Source: Nocardioides sp. (GTDB taxonomy: Bacteria > Actinomycetota > Actinomycetes > Propionibacteriales > Nocardioidaceae). From it: DNA of 15,178 bases. Positions 1 through 6,772 of the stretch are shown here, in pieces. The number at the start of each line of letters is the position of its first letter. Position 1 is the stretch's first letter. Location: assembly GCA_003519585.1 (NCBI GenBank), contig DOWL01000067.1, positions 16,753 to 31,930 of the forward strand, written 5' to 3'. The notes beneath the pieces were generated by a model, which was not told where the DNA came from, ran no database searches, and saw only the letters and a list, made by a program, of their open reading frames with translations. A program made the translations under genes and the position numbers.

Positions 1-210
1 GTGTCCTTTCGAGACCAGCGCGACAGCCCCACCCGGAACGCCGGACTCGGCGAGCTGCGCCTCGAGGACGCGCTCGGCCTCCCCGATCGAGACATCTGCC
101 TGCCGCACCTCGCCGACCGGGGACGACCCAGGGCTCGCCGCCGCTGTCGCGCCGCCGAACGTCAGCAACACCAGCGCGACCAGCGCGGCCCGGCCTGCCC
201 GGCCGGTCAT
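1..210 (-). CDS. Exported serine hydrolase, beta-lactamase (class C-like) family, N-terminal fragment
   Basis: Only the first 70 codons are present; the gene runs off the left edge. The start ATG (208-210) overlaps the stop of the upstream nitroreductase as ATGA, so translation is probably coupled. The protein begins with MTGRAGR, a hydrophobic stretch (AALVALVLLTFGGATAAA) and an Ala-rich cleavage region, so a Sec signal peptide is likely. Next comes an amphipathic segment, VLEAQLAESGVPGGAVALVS, which matches the usual opening of the beta-lactamase/penicillin-binding-protein-like serine hydrolase fold (helix, then G-V-P-G-x-x-x-A/V-V). The catalytic SxxK motif would lie beyond the window and is not seen. 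Family knowledge suggests an extracytoplasmic esterase, peptidase or beta-lactamase-like enzyme; the substrate is unknown. It is the third gene of the operon. Confidence 0.75.
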   Translation of the reverse strand, partial: MTGRAGRAALVALVLLTFGGATAAASPGSSPVGEVRQADVSIGEAERVLEAQLAESGVPGGAVALVSKGH

Positions 211-1262
211 GACGAGGGTCCGGTGCTGGTGAGGACGTCCGCGACCGTGCGGCGGGGGGTGGGCCGGACGGTTGGGCCATCGGTGGTGGCGTAGCCAATA
301 CGCAGCAGCAGCTGCGGTGAATCGACGCCGCCGAGCAGGGTGCCCAGCCGGACCCGGAGCGGCGGTACCTCGATGGGCTGGTTGAGGAACGACGCGGCCA
401 GCCCGTGGGCTGCGGCGCGCAACAGGAGCACGGCGACCGCCCCACCCGCCGCCAGCCAGTCCGCGGGCGTGTCCCCGGCGGTGCTCAGAACCATCAGGGC
501 GGGTGCCGTCCGGACGAGGTGTTCGTCCTTCCTCGCCTGGGTCGCGCCGGTGTTGAAGGTGGAAACCATCGTCGGTCCCAACACCGAGGCCAGGTCGGAG
601 ATACCGAAGGCGTAGCCGGGCATCCCGTCGGGTCGGCGGGTGCGGTTGGGGCGGATCCAGCCGGCCAGCTCGTGGCGGAAGTCGGCGTCGTCGAACTGGG
701 TCCGGTCGCCCGCCCCGACCAGGGTGGCGATGGCCTTCTTGGTCTCGTCGTCGGTGAACGCGTGCAGGGTGGCTCCGGCCTGGTGCGTGTCGCGCTCGAG
801 CTGCGCGAGGGTCTGGCGGCGGACGGGCCGGGTCTCGAAGTCGGCGCGGTGCGTGTGCCGCATGTCGATGGCCCTGAACAGCTGGTGATCGCCAGGCCGC
901 GGCGTGCGCGCCTGCCCGAGGCCCACGACGGCGAGCAGGTCGGGGTCGGCGGTGTCGGGGAACGGCATCACGTCGCCGGCGTACCCGAAGTGCCGCAACG
1001 CCACGGTGAGGTGGGCCAGGGCGGCCCCGCAGCTCATCACCAGCTCTCGGTCGTCGGGGTCGACCACGGGCAGCCTTCGGCCGCGGTCGGCGTACAGGTG
1101 GAGCTGGCCGTCAACGATCTGGAACCGCCAGGGCTGGGTGTTGTGCCCCGAAGGTGCGCGGACGGCGTAGCGAAGCAGGAACCTCCAGATCTGCTCCTCG
1201 GTGCCACCGCGGGGGAAGCTCCCCGTGTCCTCAACGAGTGTGTACGGCTGCACAGCGTTCAT
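207..1262 (-). CDS. Acg-family FMN-binding nitroreductase-like oxidoreductase
   Basis: 351 aa, start ATG at 1262 preceded by GGGAGG at a 5-nt spacing. The N-terminal motif APSGHNTQPW (residues 36-45) is the FMN phosphate/isoalloxazine-binding signature of nitroreductases. DRELVMSCGAAL (71-82) and RHTHRADF (135-142) are typical of the long, internally duplicated Acg type (about 330 aa, against about 200 for ordinary nitroreductases). The second half carries a weaker copy of the fold ending in LLLRIGYA. In mycobacteria, Acg-type proteins belong to the DosR dormancy regulon and may bind or sequester FMN rather than reduce nitro compounds; that role is only an analogy here. It lies 29 bp after the hydrolase gene and overlaps the serine hydrolase start, so all three are probably one transcript. 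Cytosolic, as no signal or membrane segment is visible. Confidence 0.85.
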   Translation of the reverse strand: MNAVQPYTLVEDTGSFPRGGTEEQIWRFLLRYAVRAPSGHNTQPWRFQIVDGQLHLYADRGRRLPVVDPDDRELVMSCGAALAHLTVALRHFGYAGDVMPFPDTADPDLLAVVGLGQARTPRPGDHQLFRAIDMRHTHRADFETRPVRRQTLAQLERDTHQAGATLHAFTDDETKKAIATLVGAGDRTQFDDADFRHELAGWIRPNRTRRPDGMPGYAFGISDLASVLGPTMVSTFNTGATQARKDEHLVRTAPALMVLSTAGDTPADWLAAGGAVAVLLLRAAAHGLAASFLNQPIEVPPLRVRLGTLLGGVDSPQLLLRIGYATTDGPTVRPTPRRTVADVLTSTGPSS

Positions 1263-1291
1263 CTCTGCCTCCCGGCGGGTGACGAGTCGGA

Positions 1292-2902
1292 TCAGGGGGT
1301 CGGTGCGGTCTCGGCCAGAACCGTGGCCATCAGGTCCTCGAACTCAGCGGGCTGCTCCCACAGGGGGCGGTGCCCGGAGGTGTCGAAGGTGACGAGCGTC
1401 TTGCTCGGTGCCTGGAGCAGGTCGAACCACTGTTGGGCCGGTTCGGCACGCCCCGGCGCTTCATGAGCACCTTGAGCCAGGTAGACGGGCACGTCGAGGC
1501 TGGTGGCCTGGGTGCGGAAGTCGATGTCTTGGATCTGTGGGTAGAGCACCGAGAAGGTGTCCATGAACCCACCCAGGATGTGGAGCTGCTCGAGCAGGGT
1601 GTACTCCTCGACGAAGAGGTTCTCGCTCATCTGCCCCTCGCCCTCGGAGTTCCCCGCATGGCTGTAGGGGTAGACCTCCATCTCGTAGGAGACCGCCGCC
1701 TCGTAGTCGAGGATGTCCTCGTACGGCGGGGGACCGTTGTCGGTCAACATCGCCTCGAGGTCGGCGTCTCCCATTTCCCTGGCCCAGGCGAGCGTGTCGC
1801 GGTAGAAGATCGTGTCGGTCTCGACCGGGCTGACCATCTGTCCGACGCCGACGAAGGCCGAGAAGAGCTCAGGCTGGCGCTGCACGGCCAGGACTCCCAG
1901 GACGGTGCCCCAGGACTGGCCGACGAGGTAGACCTTGTCCTGCCCGAACCGGTCGCGCAGATAGTTGGTGACCGCCATGGTGTCGGCGACCGCTTGGTCC
2001 AGGGTCATCGAGGAGGCGGGGTCGAGCTGGTCGTAGGACTTCCCGGTGCCCCGCTGGTCGAAGGTGACGACCACGAAGTCGTCCTCGAGCGCCTGGCTGT
2101 GGCGCCGCATCGCACCCAGCTCGCTGCCGCCGGGACCGCCGGCCAGGAACAGCAGCACCGGGTTCTCCGCGCTGCGTCCGCGGATCATCAGCGCGAGGTC
2201 ATGCCCGCCGATCTCCACCCGAGTCAGCTCCGCGACACTGCCAGCGACCGGCTGGCCGTCCGCATCGACGATCGGGTCGGTAGTCGCCGGCCGCGCGACG
2301 AACGCAGCCAAGGCCACAAGCACCAGCCCGGTGGCCACAGCGACACCGCGACGCAACCACAGGCCCAGCCCACTCAAGAAGCCCCGCCGCGGGCGCCCGG
2401 CCGACACCAGCCGCCGGGCTAAGCCCGCACCCAAGGCGGCTCCCAGCAACATCGGCAACAAGGCCAGCAGCCCGTGAACGCCGCGGCCGACCGTGAACGC
2501 CATGCCCCCGTAGGTGCTGCCCAGATGGATCCCGTCCACGGTCGGCCCCGACGTTCCGATCCGCGCCAGCTCGAAGACCACTGCGAAGGTGACTGGAGCC
2601 ACGAGCATCGCCCATCGGGTCCGCAGCAGGAGCCCGGCGGCCAGCCCCACCAGCAGCCCGAGACCCATCGCGGACAGCCCCTCGAACGCCGACATCGGTC
2701 CGCGCGGCGTCCACCAGCCAGCGATCAGGCCATAGCCGACCGCGACGAGGAGCGCGAGGCCCCAAGCAAGCCGCTTGTCTGCCACCACACGCAAGAGCGC
2801 ACCGACTCGGCCCTCGCCGCTGGTGATGACCTCAGTCCGCGCTGCCTTCCCGGGAGGCTGTTCCACGTGCGGGACAGGAGGGGGATTGGTGTGCACACTC
2901 AT
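1292..2902 (-). CDS. Membrane-anchored alpha/beta hydrolase, proline iminopeptidase-like
   Basis: The chosen ATG (2902) has AGGAG 8 nt upstream and gives 536 aa; an in-frame start 26 codons earlier has no comparable site. Residues 1-30 are Pro-rich and hydrophilic. Residues about 46-205 hold about five hydrophobic segments (about 46-63, 76-94, 97-113, 141-162, 185-204). The hydrolase domain follows: oxyanion motif AGGPGGS (254-260), FDQRGTGKS (281-289), nucleophile elbow GQSWG with Ser330, and the C-terminal SGHRPLWEQP with His511. These match proline iminopeptidase/S33 hydrolases. At the usual acid position the sequence reads GAHEAPGR, so Glu481 may replace the common Asp. An S33 enzyme of about 300 aa fused to a membrane region of about 200 aa is unusual; the active site could be on either side of the membrane. 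First gene of a three-gene operon; substrate unknown. Confidence 0.85.
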   Translation of the reverse strand: MSVHTNPPPVPHVEQPPGKAARTEVITSGEGRVGALLRVVADKRLAWGLALLVAVGYGLIAGWWTPRGPMSAFEGLSAMGLGLLVGLAAGLLLRTRWAMLVAPVTFAVVFELARIGTSGPTVDGIHLGSTYGGMAFTVGRGVHGLLALLPMLLGAALGAGLARRLVSAGRPRRGFLSGLGLWLRRGVAVATGLVLVALAAFVARPATTDPIVDADGQPVAGSVAELTRVEIGGHDLALMIRGRSAENPVLLFLAGGPGGSELGAMRRHSQALEDDFVVVTFDQRGTGKSYDQLDPASSMTLDQAVADTMAVTNYLRDRFGQDKVYLVGQSWGTVLGVLAVQRQPELFSAFVGVGQMVSPVETDTIFYRDTLAWAREMGDADLEAMLTDNGPPPYEDILDYEAAVSYEMEVYPYSHAGNSEGEGQMSENLFVEEYTLLEQLHILGGFMDTFSVLYPQIQDIDFRTQATSLDVPVYLAQGAHEAPGRAEPAQQWFDLLQAPSKTLVTFDTSGHRPLWEQPAEFEDLMATVLAETAPTP

Positions 2903-3304
2903 CACGGACGCTCCTGACCCAGGCCTTCGGCCGGGCAGTCGCTCGGCCGCACCGTCCCTGACTTGCGTGCCGTGAGGCACGCCGTGGGGACTTCAGCCTT
3001 CCCGTCCATCCTCACCAACTGCCTCATCCCAGCGGCAGGGCCAAGCGACTCCCCGGACGAGGGCCTATGGCCCAAGAGGGCCTGTGAGCCTCGCTATCAG
3101 CGGTCCGTCGCTACCACTGTGCCGGCTGGGCAGGCCTCGTCGGTACGGTCCGCCGGAGGTTCTTGTGCTCGAGGAAGTCCCACGCCAGGCCCACCGAAAG
3201 AAGCGGCAGGCGCATAGAACCTGCGCCTGCGAATCTTGGCGACCGCTGTGACGTTTTGAGCGACTGCTACCCGTGGGGGCTCCTCGCGCCGGTCGGTGTC
3301 TCGC
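2903..3304. other. Intergenic region of about 400 bp with hairpins
   Basis: No convincing gene lies here; the open frames lack ribosome sites and family-like composition. It should hold the promoter of the leftward hydrolase operon and the 3' end of the DUF4386 transcript. Visible structures are CCC-A-GGCC-TTC-GGCC-G-GGC (about 2917-2935) just upstream of the hydrolase ribosome binding site, a perfect 7-bp stem GCGTGCC/GGCACGC with a GTGA loop (2965-2982), and a 9-bp stem at 3206-3230 annotated separately. No clear -35/-10 pair was identified. Confidence 0.6.
3206..3230 (-). terminator. Candidate terminator hairpin after the DUF4386 gene
   Basis: Perfect 9-bp inverted repeat GCAGGCGCA / TGCGCCTGC with a 7-nt loop, 75 bp beyond the stop of the leftward DUF4386 gene. 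On the minus strand the stem is followed by CGCTTCTTTCGG, a weak pyrimidine/T run, so intrinsic termination is plausible but not textbook. Confidence 0.5.
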
Positions 3305-4060
3305 TCACAAGCTCCCGGGCGCGGCAACCGCCGGACGGAACCCGCGCGCGATCATCCAGACCGCTAGCACCATCTCCTGCACGGCCAGGGGCAGGCTGAG
3401 GAGGTTCACCTCGGAGGAGTTGATGCCGACAGCTCCGTACATGGCGAGCAGGTAGGCGGCAGCGTAGAGCGGGATCCCGATGAGACCCCACGAGACGATC
3501 CAGCGGGGGGCGATGCGCGACCGGTAGAGCAGGGCGTAGAACAGGGCGGCGCCTACGCAGAACACCAGCGACATGATGACGCTGGCGCCATCAGCGTCGA
3601 TCACGAGGTTGCCCAGACGCACGCCAGCTGGTGAGGCCGTGCCCGGTCCTGCCGCCATGGTCTCGGCCAGGGGCACGAGCAGCAGCCATGCGGTGGCGAC
3701 GATGACGTAGGTGGTCGCCTCAACCGCCCCCCGAATGATCAGGTAGGCCGTGGCCAGCACTTCGTCCACGCGCCGCAACACGGGGAAGAGCACCACGGCG
3801 AGCAACGCGAGCGAGAGGCCCATGACAAGCACGAGCAGCGCTCCCGTCGCGACTCTGCCGGAGTGGTCCGCTGCGTAGGCGAGCGGGTCGTCCGCGTTGT
3901 GCACCGGAAAATACGTGAGGGCTTTGCTGAGGATGCCCGCCGCTGTCCCGATGATGAACAGGACCCCCGCCGTCGTGGCGGCAGCCCTGTGCTCACGCAC
4001 GCTGTTGTCGGATCGAGAATCGCCTTGAGGACGTGGTGGATACGACTTCGTAGATGACAT
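3305..4060 (-). CDS. DUF4386 family integral membrane protein
   Basis: 251 aa from the ATG at 4060, which has GGGAGGTG 8 nt upstream; an ATG nine codons earlier has no such site. About 27 hydrophilic residues come first, then about six membrane segments. The first (AGVLFIIGTAAGILS) and the phrases AYLIIRGAVEATTYVI, LFYALLYRSRIAPRWI and SWGLIGIPLYAAAYLLAMYG are characteristic of DUF4386. The function of this family is not established. The gene stands alone: about 400 bp separates it from the hydrolase downstream and about 360 bp from the DUF4389 gene upstream, so it is probably transcribed by itself. A second, diverged DUF4386 protein lies at 6773-7525 on the other strand. Confidence 0.8.
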   Translation of the reverse strand: MSSTKSYPPRPQGDSRSDNSVREHRAAATTAGVLFIIGTAAGILSKALTYFPVHNADDPLAYAADHSGRVATGALLVLVMGLSLALLAVVLFPVLRRVDEVLATAYLIIRGAVEATTYVIVATAWLLLVPLAETMAAGPGTASPAGVRLGNLVIDADGASVIMSLVFCVGAALFYALLYRSRIAPRWIVSWGLIGIPLYAAAYLLAMYGAVGINSSEVNLLSLPLAVQEMVLAVWMIARGFRPAVAAPGSL

Positions 4061-4424
4061 GATCGACACACCTCCCTCACTCTGCATCGTGCAACGGCTT
4101 CCGCGGTGAGGTCAGAGGCGAAAGACCTCTTCCAGATGGGACCGGTAGCGCCGGATGGCTTCGAAGCTCGCGACGCACCTAGCGCTCCCCACCCCAAGAT
4201 CTCGCGCGGCCGCTGTGCGTCGCCGAAACCGGTCTGCTCCTCACCGCCCTCCATCGGACCATCCCCATCGGCCCGACCCCCATCGGAGCAACCCCCATCG
4301 GGGCCTGCCGCGCAGCCTTCGCCGCCGTCGCTGCCTGGCTCGACGTGCCCGACTCGCCGGGCCACTGGCGAGGGTCACCGTGGAGTGATGCACTGGGCGG
4401 ATGCACGGGGTTCTCGCCGCGACA
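4061..4424. other. Intergenic region of about 360 bp containing a tandem repeat
   Basis: This lies between two leftward genes and should contain the DUF4386 promoter and the end of the DUF4389 transcript. Open frames on both strands lack ribosome sites; the minus-strand frame through the repeat would give a low-complexity PMGVA/PMGVG/PMGMV run, better explained by the DNA repeat than by a protein. A direct repeat ATGCAC (about 4388-4404) lies near the end of the DUF4389 gene. No clear terminator was seen. Confidence 0.55.
4251..4302. repeat. Short tandem repeat, four copies with core CATCGG
   Basis: The core CATCGG occurs at 4252, 4266, 4281 and 4296, at spacings of 14, 15 and 15 bp; the last three copies share CCCCATCGG. 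The array ends about 190 bp upstream of the DUF4386 start. The near-constant spacing of about 1.4 helical turns could reflect a repeated binding site, or it may be simple slippage repeat. No family assignment is possible. Confidence 0.7.
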
Positions 4425-5081
4425 TCAGCGCAGTGAGAAGGGCGGGTACCGGTCAGTGACCAGAAGGATCGCGTATGCCTGGACCCGCAGCCACCAGCGG
4501 CCGACCCCGACGACAAAGTCGAACAACCCCCGCGGATACCGACCAGTGAACACGATCGCAAACCACGAGATGAGCACCGCGAAGAAGGCGGCCACTGACA
4601 AGAAGAACAGAACCAGGATGTGCGGAAGCGCGAGCAGCCACTTCACCAGGGGCAACCAGCGGTTCAGGTCTCGCTCGACGTCCGGATAGTCGATCTCGAG
4701 GTGAACCTCCTGCTCCTCGACCGTCGAGGGGTACTCGTCGGTCAGCAGCACGAAGTAGGCGCAGACGCGGGCGCCGAACCGGGTGAGCTCGAGTGCGAAG
4801 TCGAACCACCAGCGCGGATAGCGGCGACGGAACAGGATCATCAGCAACGTCGACAGGAACAGGCAGCTGACGATCCCGCCGCTCGTGGTGCTCACCGCCT
4901 CGCCGCTCTGGTCAATGACCGTCTGCGTCGCGCCGGCCGTGAGCACCCCGTAGATGATCGCGATCGGAATGATCAGCACCACTCGGAGCAAGGTCTTCAC
5001 TCGGTCGAGCTGAGCCGGGTAGTCAACCTGAAGACGCGCGGGGTAGGCGACGGGTGCTGCATGCGTGCTCTGGTCAGACAC
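4425..5081 (-). CDS. DUF4389 family membrane protein
   Basis: The GTG start at 5081 has GGAGG 5 nt upstream and gives 218 aa beginning VSDQSTHAAP; an in-frame ATG at 5165 lacks a ribosome site, though a longer protein cannot be excluded. The family's phrases are evident: YPARLQVDYPAQLDRVKTLLRV, RYPRWWFDFALELTRFGARVCAYFVLLTDEYPS, and later RYPRGLFDFVVGVGRWWLRVQAYAILLVTDRYPPF. The two RYPR-WxFDF-type blocks form an internal repeat. About five membrane segments are visible (near residues 28-48, 68-85, 105-118, 147-170 and 190-207). DUF4389 has no established function. The gene is divergent from the plus-strand membrane-protein series, sharing a region of about 290 bp that contains an inverted repeat and promoter module A. 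Confidence 0.8.
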   Translation of the reverse strand: MSDQSTHAAPVAYPARLQVDYPAQLDRVKTLLRVVLIIPIAIIYGVLTAGATQTVIDQSGEAVSTTSGGIVSCLFLSTLLMILFRRRYPRWWFDFALELTRFGARVCAYFVLLTDEYPSTVEEQEVHLEIDYPDVERDLNRWLPLVKWLLALPHILVLFFLSVAAFFAVLISWFAIVFTGRYPRGLFDFVVGVGRWWLRVQAYAILLVTDRYPPFSLR

Positions 5082-5154
5082 AGGGGCCTCCGGGTGCGTC
5101 ACATTCTCTGCGATCAAGGGTGCCGCTGGCGCGACGCTCCTGCGGAGAGGCGTA

Positions 5155-5174
5155 GGTCCCTTCATCCTAGGACC
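5155..5174. promoter_or_regulatory. Inverted repeat in the divergent region
   Basis: GGTCC (5155-5159) and GGACC (5170-5174) are separated by 10 bp, 74-93 bp upstream of the DUF4389 start and upstream of promoter module A. It could be an operator for either direction. The arms are short (5 bp), so chance is possible. Confidence 0.3.
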
Positions 5175-5203
5175 GCCCGCGGTGCGGCGGTGGTGACGCG
5201 GGA

Positions 5204-5254
5204 GGGCTTTGGACTCTAGAGGCTGTGTTGCGCCGCGACCAGACTCGACCTATG
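5204..5254 (+). promoter_or_regulatory. Promoter-like module A (near-identical to module B)
   Basis: Contains GGGCTTTGGACTCTAGAGGC (5204-5223) and, after a variable stretch, CGACCAGACTC (5236-5246) followed by an ATG. The same arrangement recurs at 6350-6401. The first block includes an imperfect dyad GGaCTC-TA-GAGgCT. In both modules CAGACT ends 6 nt before ATG, the position expected for a -10 element of a leaderless transcript, which would put the dyad next to the -35 region. This reading is inference; the conservation itself is directly visible. Confidence 0.6.
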
Positions 5255-5374
5255 CGCGCGCAGTCGAGATCGTCGACGTTGCTCGCCAGAATCGGCGTGA
5301 CGATCGGCGGCGAGGGGGTCGAGGCGTCTGCTGGCGTGCGCAGTGGATCGTCTCCCGGGAAGGGGGCAACATGA
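5252..5374 (+). CDS. Possible leaderless 40-aa ORF coupled to the next gene
   Basis: The ATG at 5252 lies at the position matching the start of the 113-aa gene behind module B. The frame reads MRAQSRSSTLLARIGV and runs 40 codons to a TGA overlapping the next start as ATGA (5371-5374). The opening M-x-x-QSR resembles MSTQSR of the module B gene, so this may be a decayed or truncated copy of that gene's 5' end, or a leader peptide coupling translation to the membrane protein. There is no Shine-Dalgarno sequence; translation would have to be leaderless. The remaining residues, rich in Gly and Ser, match nothing I recognise. Confidence 0.3.
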   Translation: MRAQSRSSTLLARIGVTIGGEGVEASAGVRSGSSPGKGAT

Positions 5375-6009
5375 GCGCCACCGATGCGGCGAGGGTCGGC
5401 ACCGGGTTGGCCTTCGTGGTCATGCCGCTGGTGTTCGTGTTCGCGTTCGCGACCCATCCTGACCTCCTGCGACCGCGGGTCTTGGGTCCCGAGCAGTTGA
5501 TCGACCGGGCACGAGGAAGACGCCTGCTGCACGCCGGCCACGGTCTCGTCACCCTCAACACAGGGTTGATGATCGTCGTTGCGCTGCACCTCGGGAGTCT
5601 CGTGAGAAGCCACGGCGCCGACTGGGCCGGCCTCGTTGGCACGCTCCTGGCCGTGCTGGGCACCGTGTGCCTTGCTGCCGACAAGGGAGCCCTCTGTCTG
5701 ACCATGAGCGCCCTGGATGACCTCAGCGATGTCGAGTTCGCGGCCGCGAGACCCGCCTTGTCTGCGATCTTCGCCAAGAAGGGCTGGTTGTGGCTCCTGT
5801 GGGGCATTGTCCTGATCCCCATCGGCTTCGCTGTGCTGGCCATCGCGGCACTGACCTCTGGGGCAACCTCCCCATGGGTGGCCATTCTTCTGCTCGTCGG
5901 GGTGCTGCTCATCGGATTCCCTGACGGAGCCGAGATCGTCAACCTCGGCGCGGCCATCACCATGGCCGCGGGCCTGGTCCCGTTCGGTCTGACGATGATC
6001 CTCCAGTAG
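5371..6009 (+). CDS. Multi-span integral membrane protein of unknown function
   Basis: 212 aa; start ATG chosen because GGGAAGGGGG lies just upstream and hydrophobic sequence begins soon after (MSATDAARVGTGLAFVVMPL). About six membrane segments are seen: residues about 9-27, 55-75, 85-104, 136-160, 167-182 and 187-210. A charged loop, HPDLLRPRVLGPEQLIDRARGRR, follows the first helix, and DDLSDVEFAAARPALSAIFAKKG lies between helices 3 and 4. I do not recognise the family with confidence; overall length and helix number recall DUF4386-like proteins, but their hallmark phrases are absent. First clear gene of the plus-strand series, behind promoter module A. Confidence 0.75.
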   Translation: MSATDAARVGTGLAFVVMPLVFVFAFATHPDLLRPRVLGPEQLIDRARGRRLLHAGHGLVTLNTGLMIVVALHLGSLVRSHGADWAGLVGTLLAVLGTVCLAADKGALCLTMSALDDLSDVEFAAARPALSAIFAKKGWLWLLWGIVLIPIGFAVLAIAALTSGATSPWVAILLLVGVLLIGFPDGAEIVNLGAAITMAAGLVPFGLTMILQ

Positions 6010-6398
6010 GTCGACGACCGCAGCCGGTAGTCCTGGCCAGGTTGACTTCGGTGTGGGCGTGCCGAGCGCAACGTGGGTCATCGGCCGGGTTGCAGGTAGT
6101 TGTCGTACAGCGCGCCTCGACCGCCTTGATTGGAACAACGCGATTCAGATGGCGAGGGCGCGCCGACAGCCCCTGATGACGGACGTCTTGTTGCAGACCG
6201 ACGAGGAGGTCGCATCCACGAGCCCCGGACAGGAGGGCGGGATAATCACTTTCGGCATGACCCGGGCAGGCCGCCACCGCGCCGAACACCTCGCCCCTTC
6301 GGCCATCTCAGCCCGTCGGCGCAAGGGGGCCGGAGGGCCCTTGACCTTCGGGCTTTGGACTCTGGAGGCCGGGCACACGCCACGACCAGACTCAAGGT
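6010..6398 (+). other. Intergenic region of about 390 bp before promoter module B
   Basis: No supported gene. A frame containing MTDVLLQTDEEVASTSPGQE (from about 6177) has no ribosome site; it might be a fragment of a lost gene but is not recognisable. A perfect palindrome CCTGGCCAGG (6032-6041) lies 23 bp after the preceding stop. An imperfect dyad AAGGG...CCCTT (6323-6342) precedes TTGACC and module B, either as a weak terminator or as part of the promoter. Confidence 0.55.
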
Positions 6399-6401
6399 AT
6401 G
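6350..6401 (+). promoter_or_regulatory. Promoter-like module B (near-identical to module A)
   Basis: GGGCTTTGGACTCTGGAGGC (6350-6369), then CGACCAGACTC (6383-6393), then the ATG of the 113-aa gene at 6399. Relative to module A there is one substitution in the 20-bp block, one extra base in the spacer, and the downstream GCAGTCG is shared. The dyad GGaCTC-TG-GAGgCC is better formed here. The lack of a ribosome binding site before the ATG and CAGACT at 6 nt suggest a leaderless start. Confidence 0.6.
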
Positions 6402-6740
6402 AGCACGCAGTCGCGCACTCCTCCCGACGTGCGGGGGTGGCCTGAAACGCGTATCGGACGGTGGGCGATCACGCTCGCAGGGTTGAGCGTCGCAGGCATC
6501 GTCCTGCTCGTGCTTTCGTTCGCGCTCGACATCGTCGAACCGGCCGACAGCTACACCGACAGCTGGGCACAGCTCGTGTGGGGCGCGGGCATCTGGGGCT
6601 GCGCGGTCGCGGCGTTCGTCGCCGGCCTTGTCGCGATCCTCCGGCACCACGAGCGGTCCTGGATGGTCATGCTGGCCACCGCTCTGGGCCTGCTTCCCCT
6701 CCTGATGCTGCTCTCGGAGATCGCATTGGGCGAGTTCTGA
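6399..6740 (+). CDS. Small three-span membrane protein of unknown function
   Basis: 113 aa. A hydrophilic N-terminus (MSTQSRTPPDVRGWPETRIG) is followed by helices at about 21-45, 61-83 and 88-108, with an acidic loop DIVEPADSYTDSW between the first two. No family recognised. There is no Shine-Dalgarno before the ATG, which follows promoter module B directly; leaderless initiation is likely. The next gene starts 32 bp after the stop with its own strong ribosome site, so the pair is probably one transcript. Confidence 0.65.
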   Translation: MSTQSRTPPDVRGWPETRIGRWAITLAGLSVAGIVLLVLSFALDIVEPADSYTDSWAQLVWGAGIWGCAVAAFVAGLVAILRHHERSWMVMLATALGLLPLLMLLSEIALGEF

Positions 6741-6772
6741 TCCTGCTGCACGTGTGTTGGAAGGAGTTTGCG

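Noticed and set aside
405..2422. Plus-strand open frames of about 350 codons opposite the nitroreductase and hydrolase
   Set aside because: Composition is that of antisense shadows (Gly/Val/Arg-rich); the minus strand holds intact motifs.
4179..4406. Minus-strand frame with a PMGVA/PMGVG/PMGMV repeat
   Set aside because: The protein repeat simply mirrors the 15-bp DNA repeat; no ribosome site or recognisable domain.
5167..6138. Minus-strand frame of about 320 codons opposite the 212-aa membrane protein
   Set aside because: Its product is rich in Gln, His, Arg and Asp with no fold-like pattern; the plus strand has hydrophobic helices and a ribosome site.
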